This document shows, one piece after another, positions 25,014 to 33,894 of a DNA stretch of 64,000 nt. The stretch's first letter is position 1; each line of letters opens with the position of its first letter. This stretch comes from JAMHWF01 sp035911095 (lineage in GTDB: Bacteria > Pseudomonadota > Gammaproteobacteria > Burkholderiales > Burkholderiaceae_C). The DNA lies in assembly GCA_035911095.1 (NCBI GenBank), contig JAMHWF010000037.1:41833-105832 (forward strand), in the 5' to 3' direction. Position numbers and translations under genes: made by a program. The notes beneath the pieces are model-generated. The model had not been told where the DNA came from, made no database searches, and saw only the letters and a list, made by a program, of their open reading frames with translations.

Positions 25014-25259
25014 ATGATTGGCAGCGGCCAAGCCTACTGGCAATCCGCGATCTCCTTCGACCCTCGGCGTCGCGGTGGGCGCGCCTGCGTGCGTGACCTG
25101 CGCATCAGCGTGGGCGACGTGCTGGGCTGGCTGGCCCAGGGGCAAACGGTGGAGCAGATCGTGGCCGACTATCCCGAGCTGATGCCCGCGGACATCCAGG
25201 CTTGCCTGGCGTACGCCGCCGACCGCGAATCGCACGAAGTGCGCTTGGCCGCGGCGTGA
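25014..25259 (+). CDS. DUF433 family antitoxin-like protein
   Basis: An 81-residue protein with the DUF433 core: a short beta strand, RGGRACVRDLRISVGDVLGW, then AQGQTVEQIVADYPELMPAD and IQACLAYAADRE. DUF433 proteins are winged-helix-type antitoxins normally paired with a DUF5615 PIN-like nuclease immediately downstream. Here the partner's first codons overlap the stop (GTGA), but the toxin frame is destroyed after 11 codons (next entry). The protein may now be an orphan antitoxin. It begins 4 bp after the exonuclease-fusion gene. Confidence 0.85.
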   Translation: MIGSGQAYWQSAISFDPRRRGGRACVRDLRISVGDVLGWLAQGQTVEQIVADYPELMPADIQACLAYAADRESHEVRLAAA

Positions 25260-25321
25260 AGCTGTTGCGAGACGAGAACCTGTCCCGGTCCGCCTCTCAC
25301 TCTCTCCGCAGGCAGACGTAA
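25256..25321 (+). pseudogene. truncated DUF5615 (PIN-like) toxin remnant
   Basis: The frame starts at a GTG overlapping the DUF433 stop by 4 bp and reads MKLLRDENLSR, the canonical N-terminus of DUF5615 toxins (MKLLLDENLS). It then changes to SASHSLRRQT and stops after 21 codons, against about 110 for the intact family. The break lies at about 25288, inside the last bases of the convergent methyltransferase gene. The toxin has therefore been deleted, leaving a stub. Confidence 0.75.
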
Positions 25322-26520
25322 AACCCCTCGATCCCCCGCCCCTGGTCCTCCCGGATCGGCGCTACCTCCAGCCCGAGCCACTCGAACCCCGCCGCCTCGG
25401 CCCAGCCCCGCAGCGCCGCCTCGGCATGCGCATAGCGCAAGCTGGAACGCAGCTCGTAGCTCTCGACCCCCGGCCCCGCGCGCTCGACCGTGAACGAGAA
25501 GATCCCGCCCGGCCGCAGCACGCGCTGTGCGCCGCGGAAGACCGGCCCGAGGTCGCCGGCGTAGATGAAGGTGTCGGCGGCGAAGACGAGGTCGTGGCGT
25601 TCGTCGGTGCTCGCCAGGTGCTCGGCCATGTCGGCCTGCACCAGTGCGTCGTAGACGCCGCGCGCGCGGGCGGCGTCGAGCATGCGCGCCGAGAGGTCGA
25701 GGCCGACCAGCCGCCGCGTGCGCTTCGCCAGCAGCGGCCCGGCCAGCCCGGTGCCGCAGCCGAGTTCGAGCGCCGAGTCGAAAGGGCCGCAGCCGAGTGC
25801 GGCGAGCTGCTGCACCAGCCCCTCGGGCGCCCGGTAGCGCAGCACCTCGACGAGGTGCTGCTCGAAGCCTTCGGCATAGCCGTCGAACAGGGCCGCGACG
25901 TAGCCCGGCGGCGCCTGTGCCGGCACCGCGCCGCCGCCGACGGCGGCCAGGTAGTAGGCGTGCAGGGCAGGGTCGGCGCCGTGCGCGGCGGCCTGCTCGA
26001 AGCTGTGCTTCGCCTCGGCATGGCGCCCGGTTTCGCGCAGCAGGTTGCCGCGGTTGGTCCAGGCGGCGGCCAGCGTCGGCGCCAGCGCGAGCGCGCGGTC
26101 GTAGCCCGCCAGTGCCTCGTCGAGACGGCCGAGCGAGTGCAGGGCCTGCGCCTGCTCGAGCCAGACCTCGGCCTGGTCGTCGCCCAGCGCCTGCACGCGC
26201 TCGAAGGCCGGCAGCGCCTCGGCCGCGCGGTCGAGGCGGCCGAGTGCGCAGGCGCGGTGGAACCAGGCGTCGCGGTTGTCGGGCTCGACGGCAAGGATCG
26301 CGTCGGCGATGGCCAGCGCCTCGGCCGGGCGCTCGAGCCGGATCAGCGTTGCCGCCAGGTTGACCTGGGTCGAGATGCGGCCCGGCAGCAGCGCAAGCGA
26401 GGCACGAAAGCGCGCTTCGGCCTCGGCCAGGCGGTGGTGCTGCAGGGCGTCGAGGCCTTCGAGGAAGGCGACCCGGGCGGCTTCGAAGCGCCCGGGGTCG
26501 ATGGGGGAGGGCGTGGACAT
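25297..26520 (-). CDS. TPR-repeat SAM-dependent methyltransferase
   Basis: A 407-residue fusion. Residues about 10-190 hold tetratricopeptide repeats (LAEAEARFRASLALLPG, AEALAIADAILAVEPDN, LDEALAGYDRALALAPT, HAEAKHSFEQAAAHGAD). From about 240 a class I methyltransferase follows, with SAM-binding ALELGCGTGLAGPLL, the acidic GLDLS after strand 2, and DLVFAADTFIYAGDL. The part before the Rossmann core (VAALFDGYAEGFEQHLVE) is typical of TPR-methyltransferases of the TPR-COQ5/UbiE-like type. Substrate unknown. The start was set at the ATG giving MSTPSPID; upstream extension looks non-coding. The 3' end meets the toxin remnant. Confidence 0.9.
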   Translation of the reverse strand: MSTPSPIDPGRFEAARVAFLEGLDALQHHRLAEAEARFRASLALLPGRISTQVNLAATLIRLERPAEALAIADAILAVEPDNRDAWFHRACALGRLDRAAEALPAFERVQALGDDQAEVWLEQAQALHSLGRLDEALAGYDRALALAPTLAAAWTNRGNLLRETGRHAEAKHSFEQAAAHGADPALHAYYLAAVGGGAVPAQAPPGYVAALFDGYAEGFEQHLVEVLRYRAPEGLVQQLAALGCGPFDSALELGCGTGLAGPLLAKRTRRLVGLDLSARMLDAARARGVYDALVQADMAEHLASTDERHDLVFAADTFIYAGDLGPVFRGAQRVLRPGGIFSFTVERAGPGVESYELRSSLRYAHAEAALRGWAEAAGFEWLGLEVAPIREDQGRGIEGFYVCLRRE

Positions 26521-26744
26521 GGGCGGCGATTCTGCGCGCCGGGCCGGCCGCAGGGCCGGTCCGCGCCGCTGCCGGCACAGGAGCTTGTCAGCGGCGGCTG
26601 ACATCGGGTCGCGCCGCTACCCGACGGCGGGGGCTCGGGCGGCGGCCTATCGTGCCCTTGCTCTGCGGTCGAACCCAAGAGGGGAGGCGTCGGTGGGGCA
26701 CGGCCGCAAGGCCGCCGCGCAACCTCAACCAAAAGGAATGGCGT

Positions 26745-27014
26745 ATGAACCTCATCATCTGGCTCGTCATCGGTGGCCTCATCGGCTGGGTCGCCAGCAT
26801 GATCATGCGGACCGACGCGCAGCAGGGCCTCGTGCTGAACGTGGTCGTCGGCATCGTCGGCGCGCTGCTCGGTGGCTGGCTGCTGACACCGCTGCTCGGC
26901 GCGGGCACGATCAACCAGAACGACTTCAGCTTGGCAGGCTTGGGCGTTTCACTGCTCGGCGCGATCATCCTGCTGGCGATCGTCAACCTGTTCAGGCGTG
27001 GCTCGGTACGCTGA
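26745..27014 (+). CDS. GlsB/YeaQ/YmgE family membrane protein
   Basis: An 89-residue protein with three hydrophobic helices and the family pattern IIWLVIGGLIGWVASMIMRT, a second helix VVVGIVGALLGGWLL, and AIILLAIVNLFRRG at the end. Called transglycosylase-associated protein by name only; no catalytic site exists. Members are often stress-induced. The ATG is preceded by AAAAGGA at good spacing. A GC-rich hairpin follows the gene. Confidence 0.92.
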   Translation: MNLIIWLVIGGLIGWVASMIMRTDAQQGLVLNVVVGIVGALLGGWLLTPLLGAGTINQNDFSLAGLGVSLLGAIILLAIVNLFRRGSVR

Positions 27015-27050
27015 GCCTTCCCCGAACCTCACGCGGCCGCCGGCCGCCCC

Positions 27051-27076
27051 CATCGGCCCGCTCGCGCGGGCCGATG
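27051..27076. terminator. bidirectional hairpin between convergent genes
   Basis: A perfect 10-bp stem (CATCGGCCCG/CGGGCCGATG) with a 6-nt loop lies between the GlsB-like gene and the convergent membrane-protein gene. T-richness is limited to TCGTTG on the plus side. Confidence 0.6.
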
Positions 27077-27098
27077 TCGTTGAAGAGGGCAGAGAGGC

Positions 27099-27392
27099 TC
27101 AGGCCGGCAGCAGGGCCCAGGGCAGCTGGCTCAGCGCCACCAGCGCGAGCGCGATCGCGCCGTGCGCCGTCCAGTGGCGCCAGCCGCCTCGGGCCAGGTC
27201 GATGCCGCAGCGAATGCCGACGCACGACCACCACATCATCACCAGCACCGCCGCCGCCTCGGCCAGGCTCAGCGCCTGCCCGGCGGCGCTCGACACGCCC
27301 ATCGCCGCGACCCACAGGCCCACCGCCATCACCGAGGCGGCGGTGAATTCGACATAGCGTGGTTTGCGCAAGGCGATGCCCAACAGTTTCAT
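27099..27392 (-). CDS. small three-helix membrane protein, hypothetical
   Basis: A 97-residue protein with three hydrophobic segments at about 17-38, 43-62 and 73-93 and a conserved-looking basic start (MKLLGIALRKPRYVEF). No recognised domain. The ATG at 27392 was chosen because the upstream extension is Ala/Pro/His-rich and looks non-coding. It converges on the GlsB-like gene. Function unknown. Confidence 0.65.
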   Translation of the reverse strand: MKLLGIALRKPRYVEFTAASVMAVGLWVAAMGVSSAAGQALSLAEAAAVLVMMWWSCVGIRCGIDLARGGWRHWTAHGAIALALVALSQLPWALLPA

Positions 27393-27720
27393 GTCTCGAA
27401 CCGTCTGGTGGCGGCAGCAGGCCGCGTGGTGTGCAGGGGCGGGCCGGGGAGCGGGCGCCGCCCAAGCCGCGAGGGGTGCCTGGAGCATAGCGGCGGGCCG
27501 CCACGCGCCCGACCCCTAGGCGGCTCGTTCCGCACCTGCGCGCGCGAGGCATTGCCGCCTCGCAGGACTCTTACGTCTTGCTACATCGCCCGCAGGCCCG
27601 CATCGGTGCGGGCGCGCGCCCAAGCGGCCGGCATGGACCTGGCGCGGCAGGTGCGCGCCCGCCCGCCTGCCCGCACACTGCGCGTTCCCTGTTCCTGTCG
27701 CGCGACCCGCGCCGCCCGCC

Positions 27721-28458
27721 ATGAAGATCAAGGCCATCGTCACCGGACATTCGCGCGGCCTGGGGGCCGCGATCGCTGCCGAGTTGCTGCGCCATGAGGT
27801 CGCAGTGCTCGGCCTGGCGCGACAGGAGGGTGAGGTGCCCGCTGCCGCGGGCGCCGCGTTCGAGCAGGTCGCGCTCGACCTCGCCGACGGGGCTGCGCTG
27901 CAGCGCTGGCTCGCGGGGCCGGCACTCTCCGGCTTTCTCGCGGGCGCCGAGCGGGTGCTGCTGGTCAACAACGCCGGCGTCGTCGGACCCGTCGGGCCGC
28001 TGGCGGTGCAGCCGCTGGCCGAGCTGGCGAGCGCGGTGGCGCTGAACGTCGCGGCGCCACTCATGCTCTCGCAGGCCGTGCTGGCCGCCAGCCCGGGTGT
28101 GCGCGAGCACCGCATCGCCCACGTCAGCAGCGGCGCGGCCCGGCGTGCCTACGCCGGCTGGAGCGTCTACTGCGCGACCAAGGCCGCGCTCGACCAGCAT
28201 GCGCGCGCCCTGGCGCTCGACGAGGTGGCGGGGCTGCGCATCTGCAGCCTGGCGCCGGGCGTGATCGACACCGACATGCAGGCGCTGGTGCGCTCGACAC
28301 CGGCCGAGCACTTTCCGATGCGCGCGCGCTTCGAGGCGTTGAAGGCCGAGGGTCAGCTCGTCGCGCCGGCCGATGCGGCACGGCGCTTCGTCAGCTACCT
28401 GCTCGGCGAGCGCTTCGGTGAGGCGCCGGTCGGCGACCTGCGCGAACTGGCGGGCTGA
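27721..28458 (+). CDS. SDR-family oxidoreductase
   Basis: A 245-residue short-chain dehydrogenase with the NAD(P)-binding VTGHSRGLGAAIA, the structural LLVNNAG, and the catalytic Ser and Tyr-x-x-x-Lys in HVSSGAARRAYAGWSVYCATK. The product resembles sepiapterin reductase/benzil reductase-type SDRs (GVIDTDMQALVRSTP near the C-terminus). The true substrate cannot be assigned. It stands alone, with the minus-strand aldo/keto reductase ending 64 bp after it. Confidence 0.92.
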   Translation: MKIKAIVTGHSRGLGAAIAAELLRHEVAVLGLARQEGEVPAAAGAAFEQVALDLADGAALQRWLAGPALSGFLAGAERVLLVNNAGVVGPVGPLAVQPLAELASAVALNVAAPLMLSQAVLAASPGVREHRIAHVSSGAARRAYAGWSVYCATKAALDQHARALALDEVAGLRICSLAPGVIDTDMQALVRSTPAEHFPMRARFEALKAEGQLVAPADAARRFVSYLLGERFGEAPVGDLRELAG

Positions 28459-28522
28459 CCCGCTTGCCGTAGCGGTTGCGGCGCCCGCACGGCGGTGGCG
28501 CGCGGCCCGGTAGCGCGCAGGC

Positions 28523-29503
28523 TCAACGCGCGCCGGGCCGCTGCCAGCGCTCCGGGTATCGGGCGCCCTGCACCGGGATCTTGGCCGCGGCCTCGCCGAG
28601 TTCGCGCACCTCGTCTGCGCTCAGCGCCAGCTCGGTCGCGGCGATGTTCTCGTCGAGTCGGTGCAGCTTGGTCGTGCCCGGGATCGGCACGATCCACGGC
28701 CGCTGCGCCAGCAGCCAGGCCAGCGCCACCTGCGCAGGCGTCGCGCCATGCTTCCCGGCCACTGTGGCGAGCAGCGCGACCAGCGCCGCGTTGTGCTGCC
28801 GCGCTTCGGCGGTGAAGCGCGGCAGCGTGCGGCGGAAGTCGCCTTCGGCGAGATCCGTCTTGTCGTCGAGGGCGCCGGTGAGGAAGCCGCGGCCCAGCGG
28901 GCTGAAGGGCACCAGCGCGATGCCCAGCTCGGCCAGCGTCGGCAGGATTTCCACCTCGACGTCGCGCGTCCAAAGCGAGTATTCGCTCTGCAGCGCCGCC
29001 ACCGGCTGCACCGCGTGCGCGCGGCGGATCGTCGCGGCGTCGGATTCGGAGAGGCCGAAGTGGCGCACCTTGCCTTCGCGGATCAGCTCGCCCACGGTGC
29101 CGGCCACGTCCTCGATGGGTACCGTCGGGTCGGGCCGGTGCTGGTACAGCAGGTCGATCGTCTCCAGGCCCAGGCGCCGCAGCGAGGCGTCGCAGACCTC
29201 GCGGATGTGCGCCGGCCGGCTGTCGACCTCGGGCATCGCGCCGACCTTGAAGCCGAACTTGGTCGCGATCACGACCTGGTCGCGCAGCGGCTTCAGCGCC
29301 TCACCGACCAGCTCCTCGTTGGTGTAGGGGCCGTAGATCTCGGCGGTGTCGAAGAAGTTGACGCCGCGCTCGACCGCGGTGCGCAGCAGCGCCACCATCG
29401 CGCCGCGCTCGGGGTAGGGCGGGTAGGCGTGGGTCATGCCCATGCAGCCGAGGCCGATCGCGGAGACAGCGGGGCCGGCGGTGCCGAGCAGGCGGTGTTT
29501 CAT
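28523..29503 (-). CDS. aldo/keto reductase
   Basis: A 326-residue NADPH-dependent (alpha/beta)8-barrel oxidoreductase. The catalytic tetrad is visible: Asp and Tyr in FFDTAEIYGPYTNEELVGEA, Lys in VVIATKFGF and His in LLYQHRPDP. Cofactor-binding GTTKLHRLDENIAA lies near the C-terminus. The N-terminus GTAGPAVSAIGLGCMGM is typical of the AKR13/YakC-like group. Substrate unknown; such enzymes reduce aldehydes and methylglyoxal. It diverges from the cupin gene 156 bp away. Confidence 0.95.
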   Translation of the reverse strand: MKHRLLGTAGPAVSAIGLGCMGMTHAYPPYPERGAMVALLRTAVERGVNFFDTAEIYGPYTNEELVGEALKPLRDQVVIATKFGFKVGAMPEVDSRPAHIREVCDASLRRLGLETIDLLYQHRPDPTVPIEDVAGTVGELIREGKVRHFGLSESDAATIRRAHAVQPVAALQSEYSLWTRDVEVEILPTLAELGIALVPFSPLGRGFLTGALDDKTDLAEGDFRRTLPRFTAEARQHNAALVALLATVAGKHGATPAQVALAWLLAQRPWIVPIPGTTKLHRLDENIAATELALSADEVRELGEAAAKIPVQGARYPERWQRPGAR

Positions 29504-29659
29504 CGGGTGCTCCTAGTGTGGCGACACGGGGCGTCGCGATCGGCCCGACCTTAGGCCAAGCGCAAAGCCCGCAGTGGCCGGCGGGCGGGCCGCCAGGCTT
29601 GACCGCCGCCGCGGCGCGGCAGAACACTGCGGCCCCGCAACGACACTCAGGAGCGCGCC

Positions 29660-30073
29660 ATGACGCCTCGCAAGATCGCCGCACCGCTCGCCGGCATCGC
29701 GTTGTTCGGCCTGGGCCTGGCGACCGGGCTGGTCGCACAGCCTTCGACCGATTCGCCACAGCGCGTCGAGCAGAAGCGCACCGACCTCTCGGGCGCCAGC
29801 GGCATGGAGGTGATCGCCTCGGTCGCCGAGTACAAGCCGGGCGACCCGATCGGGCTGCACCTGCACCACGGCGTCGAGGCCGTCTACGTGCTGCAGGGCG
29901 CTCGCGTGCAGGTGCCGGGCAAGGACCCGATCAGCCTGGCGACCGGGGCGACGCTGCTCAATCTGCGCGACGTCAAGCACGCCGGCTTCACGGTCGTCGG
30001 CGACACCCCGCTGAAGCTGTTCACGGTGCACGTGGTCGACAAGGGCAAGCCGCTGTACGAGTACGTGCAGTGA
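29660..30073 (+). CDS. secreted cupin-domain protein
   Basis: A 137-residue protein with an N-terminal hydrophobic signal/anchor (IAAPLAGIALFGLGLATGLV) and a single cupin domain. Metal-binding histidines are in LHLHHGVEAVYVLQG, with a second conserved motif around GATLLNLRDVKHAGF. It is probably periplasmic. Small exported cupins may bind a metal or sugar; activity is unknown. It diverges from the aldo/keto reductase gene. Confidence 0.88.
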   Translation: MTPRKIAAPLAGIALFGLGLATGLVAQPSTDSPQRVEQKRTDLSGASGMEVIASVAEYKPGDPIGLHLHHGVEAVYVLQGARVQVPGKDPISLATGATLLNLRDVKHAGFTVVGDTPLKLFTVHVVDKGKPLYEYVQ

Positions 30074-30292
30074 GCGGCGCCTGAACCGTGTGCGTCGGAG
30101 GCTGCATGCGGCGCCCCGGCGCCGCGGCGCGCCGACCGCTGGGTGGGCGCGCCCGCGCCGCACCGTCCTCCGCTTTCATGAGGCGCCCGGGTCGGCCCGG
30201 TGGTTCCTGGCCTATCCATAAGGATTCGACCCCGGGCGTGCATCGATCCCCGAGCACCCGCCGAGCGAGCGGTCGATCCGGAGGAGAACGCC

Positions 30293-31096
30293 ATGCCAGT
30301 CGAGCACCGCCCATCGACCCGTCTCTGCCCCGCAAGCCGCGGCGCCCGGCGCCTCGCCGCCGCTCGGGGGTTCGCCGCCGCGGCTTCCGCACTGCTGCTC
30401 GCCCTGCCGGGGCCCGCGCTTTCCGGCGGCGACGGCCACACACCGTTGCGCAGCCAGGCGGCGGCCGGTGCCGCGCGCGTGAGCGCCGCGCTGGGCGAGG
30501 CGCGGAGCCAGGGCCGCGACCGCTGGCGCCAGGCCAGCCTGGCGGCGCTGACGGTCGCCTCGTGGCGCTGGCTGATGTCGATCCCGCCGGGCGTGACGCC
30601 GAACGACGACGTCGACGGCGTCAACTGCGGCATCAACCAGCAGGGGCCGTTCTGGTATCTCGGCGGGCCGGTCGGCGCGGCCTTCAGCCGCAGTTGCGAC
30701 ATCCCGGCCGGGCGCGCGATCGTCGCGCCGGTCTTTGCCTTCCTCAACGACTATCCCTGCCCCGACCCGAGCTTCAGGCCCGCGCCGGGCCAGAGCCTGG
30801 AGGACTTCCTGCAGGAAGGCGTCGCGCCGTACATCGACGGCGTCTCGCTCGCCCAGGCGCGCCTGAACGGCCGCAGCCTGCGCGTGCGCCGCATCGCGAC
30901 GAATCTGTTCCCCTTCACCGCCGCGGACGGCCTGACCTCGGCCGACCCCTGCCTCACCGGCTCGCCGCAGGTCGGCGTCTCCGACGGCTACTGGGCCTTC
31001 ATCGACCCGCTGCTGCGCGGCACGCACACGCTGGTGCTGCGCTCGGTGAGCACGTTCGGCACGACGGAGGGGACGTACACGCTGCGCGTGCGCTGA
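30293..31096 (+). CDS. exported hypothetical protein
   Basis: A 267-residue protein with a long basic N-region and a signal peptide core (about 28-45, AAAASALLLALPGPALSGG). The mature part has patterns seen in a scattered family of secreted bacterial proteins: WLMSIPPGVTPNDDVDGVNC, GPFWYLGGPVGAAFSRSCDI, then GRAIVAPVFAFLNDYPC and YWAFIDPLLRGTHTLVLRS. Five or more cysteines suggest disulphides. The ATG follows GGAGGAG. The beta-rich C-terminus looks like a sugar- or protein-binding fold, but no function can be assigned. Confidence 0.8.
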   Translation: MPVEHRPSTRLCPASRGARRLAAARGFAAAASALLLALPGPALSGGDGHTPLRSQAAAGAARVSAALGEARSQGRDRWRQASLAALTVASWRWLMSIPPGVTPNDDVDGVNCGINQQGPFWYLGGPVGAAFSRSCDIPAGRAIVAPVFAFLNDYPCPDPSFRPAPGQSLEDFLQEGVAPYIDGVSLAQARLNGRSLRVRRIATNLFPFTAADGLTSADPCLTGSPQVGVSDGYWAFIDPLLRGTHTLVLRSVSTFGTTEGTYTLRVR

Positions 31097-31154
31097 GCAC
31101 GCCCGGCGGGGTCGCGGCGCGAGCGCCGCGAGGCGGCCGCGGCTTCCGCGTCCC

Positions 31155-32333
31155 TCAGACGGTCTCGAGCGCCTGCGCGAGATCCTCGCGCAGGTCCTCC
31201 ACGTCCTCGACCCCCACCGACAGCCGCACCAGCGCATCGCCGATGCCGAGTTCGGCGCGCGTCGCCGCCGGGATCGTCGCGTGGGTCATGATTGCCGGGT
31301 GCTCGATCAGGCTCTCGACGCCGCCCAGGCTCTCGGCCAGCGTGAAGACCTGCACCGCCTCGAGGAAGCGCCGCGCGCCGGCGAGGTCGGTCGCGAGTTC
31401 GGCCGAGATCATCCCGCCGTAGCCGCCCGGCTGCTGGCGCCGGGCCAGCGCATGCTGCGGGTGGGATTCGAGCCCCGGGTAGTGCACCCGCCTGACCTTC
31501 GGCTGTGCCTCGAGCCAGCGCGCGAGTTCGAGCGCGTTCTGGTTGTGCCGCTCGACGCGCAAGGCCAGCGTCTTCAGGCCGCGCAGTGCGAGGAAGCTGT
31601 CGAACGGCGAGGCGATCGCGCCCACCGAGTTCTGCAGGAAGCCGAGGCGCTCGCGCACCGGCGCCAGGTGCTCGGCGGTACCGACGACGGCCACGCCGCC
31701 GATCACGTCGCTGTGGCCGTTCAGGTACTTGGTGGCCGAGTGGACGACGATGTCGATGCCCAGCTCCAGCGGGCGCTGGTTGTAGGGGCTGGCGAAGGTG
31801 TTGTCGGTCGCGGTCAGGATGCCGCGCTCGCGCGCGATCGCCGCGATGGCGGCCAGGTCGGCGAGCTTGAGCAGCGGATTGGTCGGCGATTCGAGCCAGA
31901 TCAGCCTGGTCTGCGGCGTCAGCGCCGAGAGCAGGCGCGTCGGGTCGCCCAAGTCGACGTAGCTGAAGCTCAGGCCGGCGCTCTGGCGGCGCACCTTGTC
32001 GAAGAGGCGGAAGCTGCCGCCGTAGACGTCGTCGCCGCTGACCACGTGCGCGCCGGCCGGCAGCAGCTCGAGCACGGTCGCGATCGCGGCGAGGCCGGAG
32101 GCGAAGGCGTAGGCGACGGCGCCGCCTTCGAGGTCGGCCACCGCGCGCTCCCAGGCCCAGCGGGTCGGGTTGTGGCTGCGGCCGTAGTCGAGCCCCTTGT
32201 GCACGCCGGGGCTGGACTGGGCGTAGGTGCTGGTGGCGTAGATCGGCGGCATCACCGCGCCCGTCGTCGGGTCGGGGGCCTGGCCGCCGTGGATCGCGCG
32301 GGTGGCGAAGCGGTGGGTGGAGTCGGTGGTCAT
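31155..32333 (-). CDS. cystathionine gamma-lyase/gamma-synthase family PLP enzyme
   Basis: A 392-residue Cys/Met-metabolism PLP enzyme. The cofactor lysine is in HSATKYLNGHSDVIGG, the phosphate loop in AFASGLAAIATVLELL, and YGRSHNPTR and LESPTNPLLKL are family signatures. It lies 20 bp downstream of a cystathionine beta-synthase gene on the same strand. Together they would run reverse transsulfuration (homocysteine to cystathionine to cysteine), which favours the gamma-lyase role. Sequence alone does not separate lyase from synthase. Confidence 0.92.
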   Translation of the reverse strand: MTTDSTHRFATRAIHGGQAPDPTTGAVMPPIYATSTYAQSSPGVHKGLDYGRSHNPTRWAWERAVADLEGGAVAYAFASGLAAIATVLELLPAGAHVVSGDDVYGGSFRLFDKVRRQSAGLSFSYVDLGDPTRLLSALTPQTRLIWLESPTNPLLKLADLAAIAAIARERGILTATDNTFASPYNQRPLELGIDIVVHSATKYLNGHSDVIGGVAVVGTAEHLAPVRERLGFLQNSVGAIASPFDSFLALRGLKTLALRVERHNQNALELARWLEAQPKVRRVHYPGLESHPQHALARRQQPGGYGGMISAELATDLAGARRFLEAVQVFTLAESLGGVESLIEHPAIMTHATIPAATRAELGIGDALVRLSVGVEDVEDLREDLAQALETV

Positions 32334-32353
32334 TCGGCAGTCCTCTGGCGGCC

Positions 32354-33727
32354 TCAGGCGGCCGTCTTGCGCAGGTGGTTCAGCAGGTCGAAGCGGGTGA
32401 TCAGCCCATGGAAGCCCTGCTCGTCGGCCACCACCGCGACCAGGCCGGCGTCGAGCACCTGGCGCAGCGCGGCGAGCGGGGCGTCGGGCGCAAGGGTGCG
32501 CACCTCGCGCGTCATCGCCGAGGCGACGCTGTCGCGGTAGTGCAGGCTGCCGTCGCCGAGCGCGAACAGCAGGTCGGACTCGTCGAGCACGCCGGCCAGG
32601 CCGCCGCCGTCCAGCACGGGCAGCTGCGAGACCTCGGCCGTGCGCATGCGCTGGAAGGCGGTGAGCAGGGTGTCGGCCGGGCCGACGCTGACGACGCCGC
32701 CTTCCTCGGTGCGGCGCGCGATCAGGTCGCGCAGGTCGCCGTAGTGCCGGCGTTCGAGCAGGCCCTGGTCGACCATCCACTGGTCGTTGTAGACCTTGCT
32801 CAGGTAGCGCGTGCCGGTGTCGCAGACGAAGCTCACGACGCGCTTCGGCTCGGTCTGCGCGCGGCACCAGCGCAGCGCCGCCGCCACCAGCGTGCCGGTC
32901 GAGGAGCCGCCGAGCAGGCCTTCGCGGCGCAGCAGTTCGCGCGCGGTGGCGAAGCTCTCGGCGTCGGAAATCGAATACGCGGCGCGGATGCCGCTGAGGT
33001 CGGCGATCGCCGGCACGAAGTCCTCGCCGATGCCCTCGACGGCCCAGCTGCCGGCCGTGCCGACCACGCCGCTGCGTGTGACTTCCGCCAGCACCGAGCC
33101 CTCGGGGTCGGCCAGCACGAACTGCAGCGCCGGCTGCACGCGGCGGAAGAAGCGCGTGAGCCCGGTCAGCGTGCCCGAGCTGCCGACGCCGACGATGATC
33201 GCGTCCAGGTCGTGGCCCGTCTGCGACCACAGCTCGGGGCCGGTGCCCGTCTCGTGTGCCAGCGGGTTGGCCGGGTTGTTGAACTGGTCGGCGTAGAAGG
33301 CGCCGGGGATGCCGGCAGCGAGCGCGGCGGCGCGGTCCTGGTAGTAATCGGGGTGGCCCTTGCCGACGTCGCTGCGCGTCCAGTGCACCTCGGCGCCGAG
33401 CGCCTTCAGGTGCAGCACCTTCTCGGCCGACATCTTGTCGGGCACCACCAGCACGACGCGGTAGCCCTTGGCCCGCGCCACCAGCGCCAGGCCGAGCCCG
33501 GTGTTGCCGGCCGTCGCCTCGACCACGGTGCCGCCCGGCGGCAGGCGGCCGTCGCGCTCGGCGGCCTCGATCATCGCCAGGCCGATGCGGTCCTTGATCG
33601 AGCCGCCGGGGTTCTGCGACTCGAGCTTCAGGAAGAGCCGGCACGGCCCGGTGTCGAAGCGCGTCACCTCGACCAGCGGCGTGTTGCCGATCAGGTCGAG
33701 CACGGCGGGGCGGGGCGGCGCGGTCAT
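32354..33727 (-). CDS. cystathionine beta-synthase with CBS domain pair
   Basis: A 457-residue enzyme: an N-terminal fold-type II PLP domain with lysine in NPGGSIKDRIGLAMIEA, ATAGNTGLGLALVA and VGVGSSGTLTGLTRFF, then GLLGGSSTGTLVAAA. From about 335 two CBS domains follow (VSVGPADTLLTAFQRMRTA, SQLPVLDGGGLAGVLDESDL, and VRTLAPDAPLAALRQVLDAG). The pair of CBS domains and the downstream gamma-lyase gene favour cystathionine beta-synthase over cysteine synthase. The ATG giving MTAPPRPAVLDLIGNTPL was selected over an upstream ATG. Confidence 0.93.
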   Translation of the reverse strand: MTAPPRPAVLDLIGNTPLVEVTRFDTGPCRLFLKLESQNPGGSIKDRIGLAMIEAAERDGRLPPGGTVVEATAGNTGLGLALVARAKGYRVVLVVPDKMSAEKVLHLKALGAEVHWTRSDVGKGHPDYYQDRAAALAAGIPGAFYADQFNNPANPLAHETGTGPELWSQTGHDLDAIIVGVGSSGTLTGLTRFFRRVQPALQFVLADPEGSVLAEVTRSGVVGTAGSWAVEGIGEDFVPAIADLSGIRAAYSISDAESFATARELLRREGLLGGSSTGTLVAAALRWCRAQTEPKRVVSFVCDTGTRYLSKVYNDQWMVDQGLLERRHYGDLRDLIARRTEEGGVVSVGPADTLLTAFQRMRTAEVSQLPVLDGGGLAGVLDESDLLFALGDGSLHYRDSVASAMTREVRTLAPDAPLAALRQVLDAGLVAVVADEQGFHGLITRFDLLNHLRKTAA

Positions 33728-33894
33728 CGGGGCATGGTATGCCTGCGCCTGCGTCAGCGTTCGCATCAGCAAATGCGTTCTTCGTTGCGACACGCGCAGC
33801 GTTCGCGCGCCGTTTCTGGCGCCGTTTCTGGGGCCGCTTCCGGCGCCGATCAGGCGGCGCCTTGTGCCGCGATCAGGCCGCGATCAGGCCGTGC

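Noticed and set aside
31155..33644. Single long minus-strand frame that merges the gamma-lyase with the CBS-enzyme region (829 codons)
   Set aside because: The upstream half is an out-of-frame shadow of the CBS gene; the gamma-lyase ATG at 32333 gives the normal family length.
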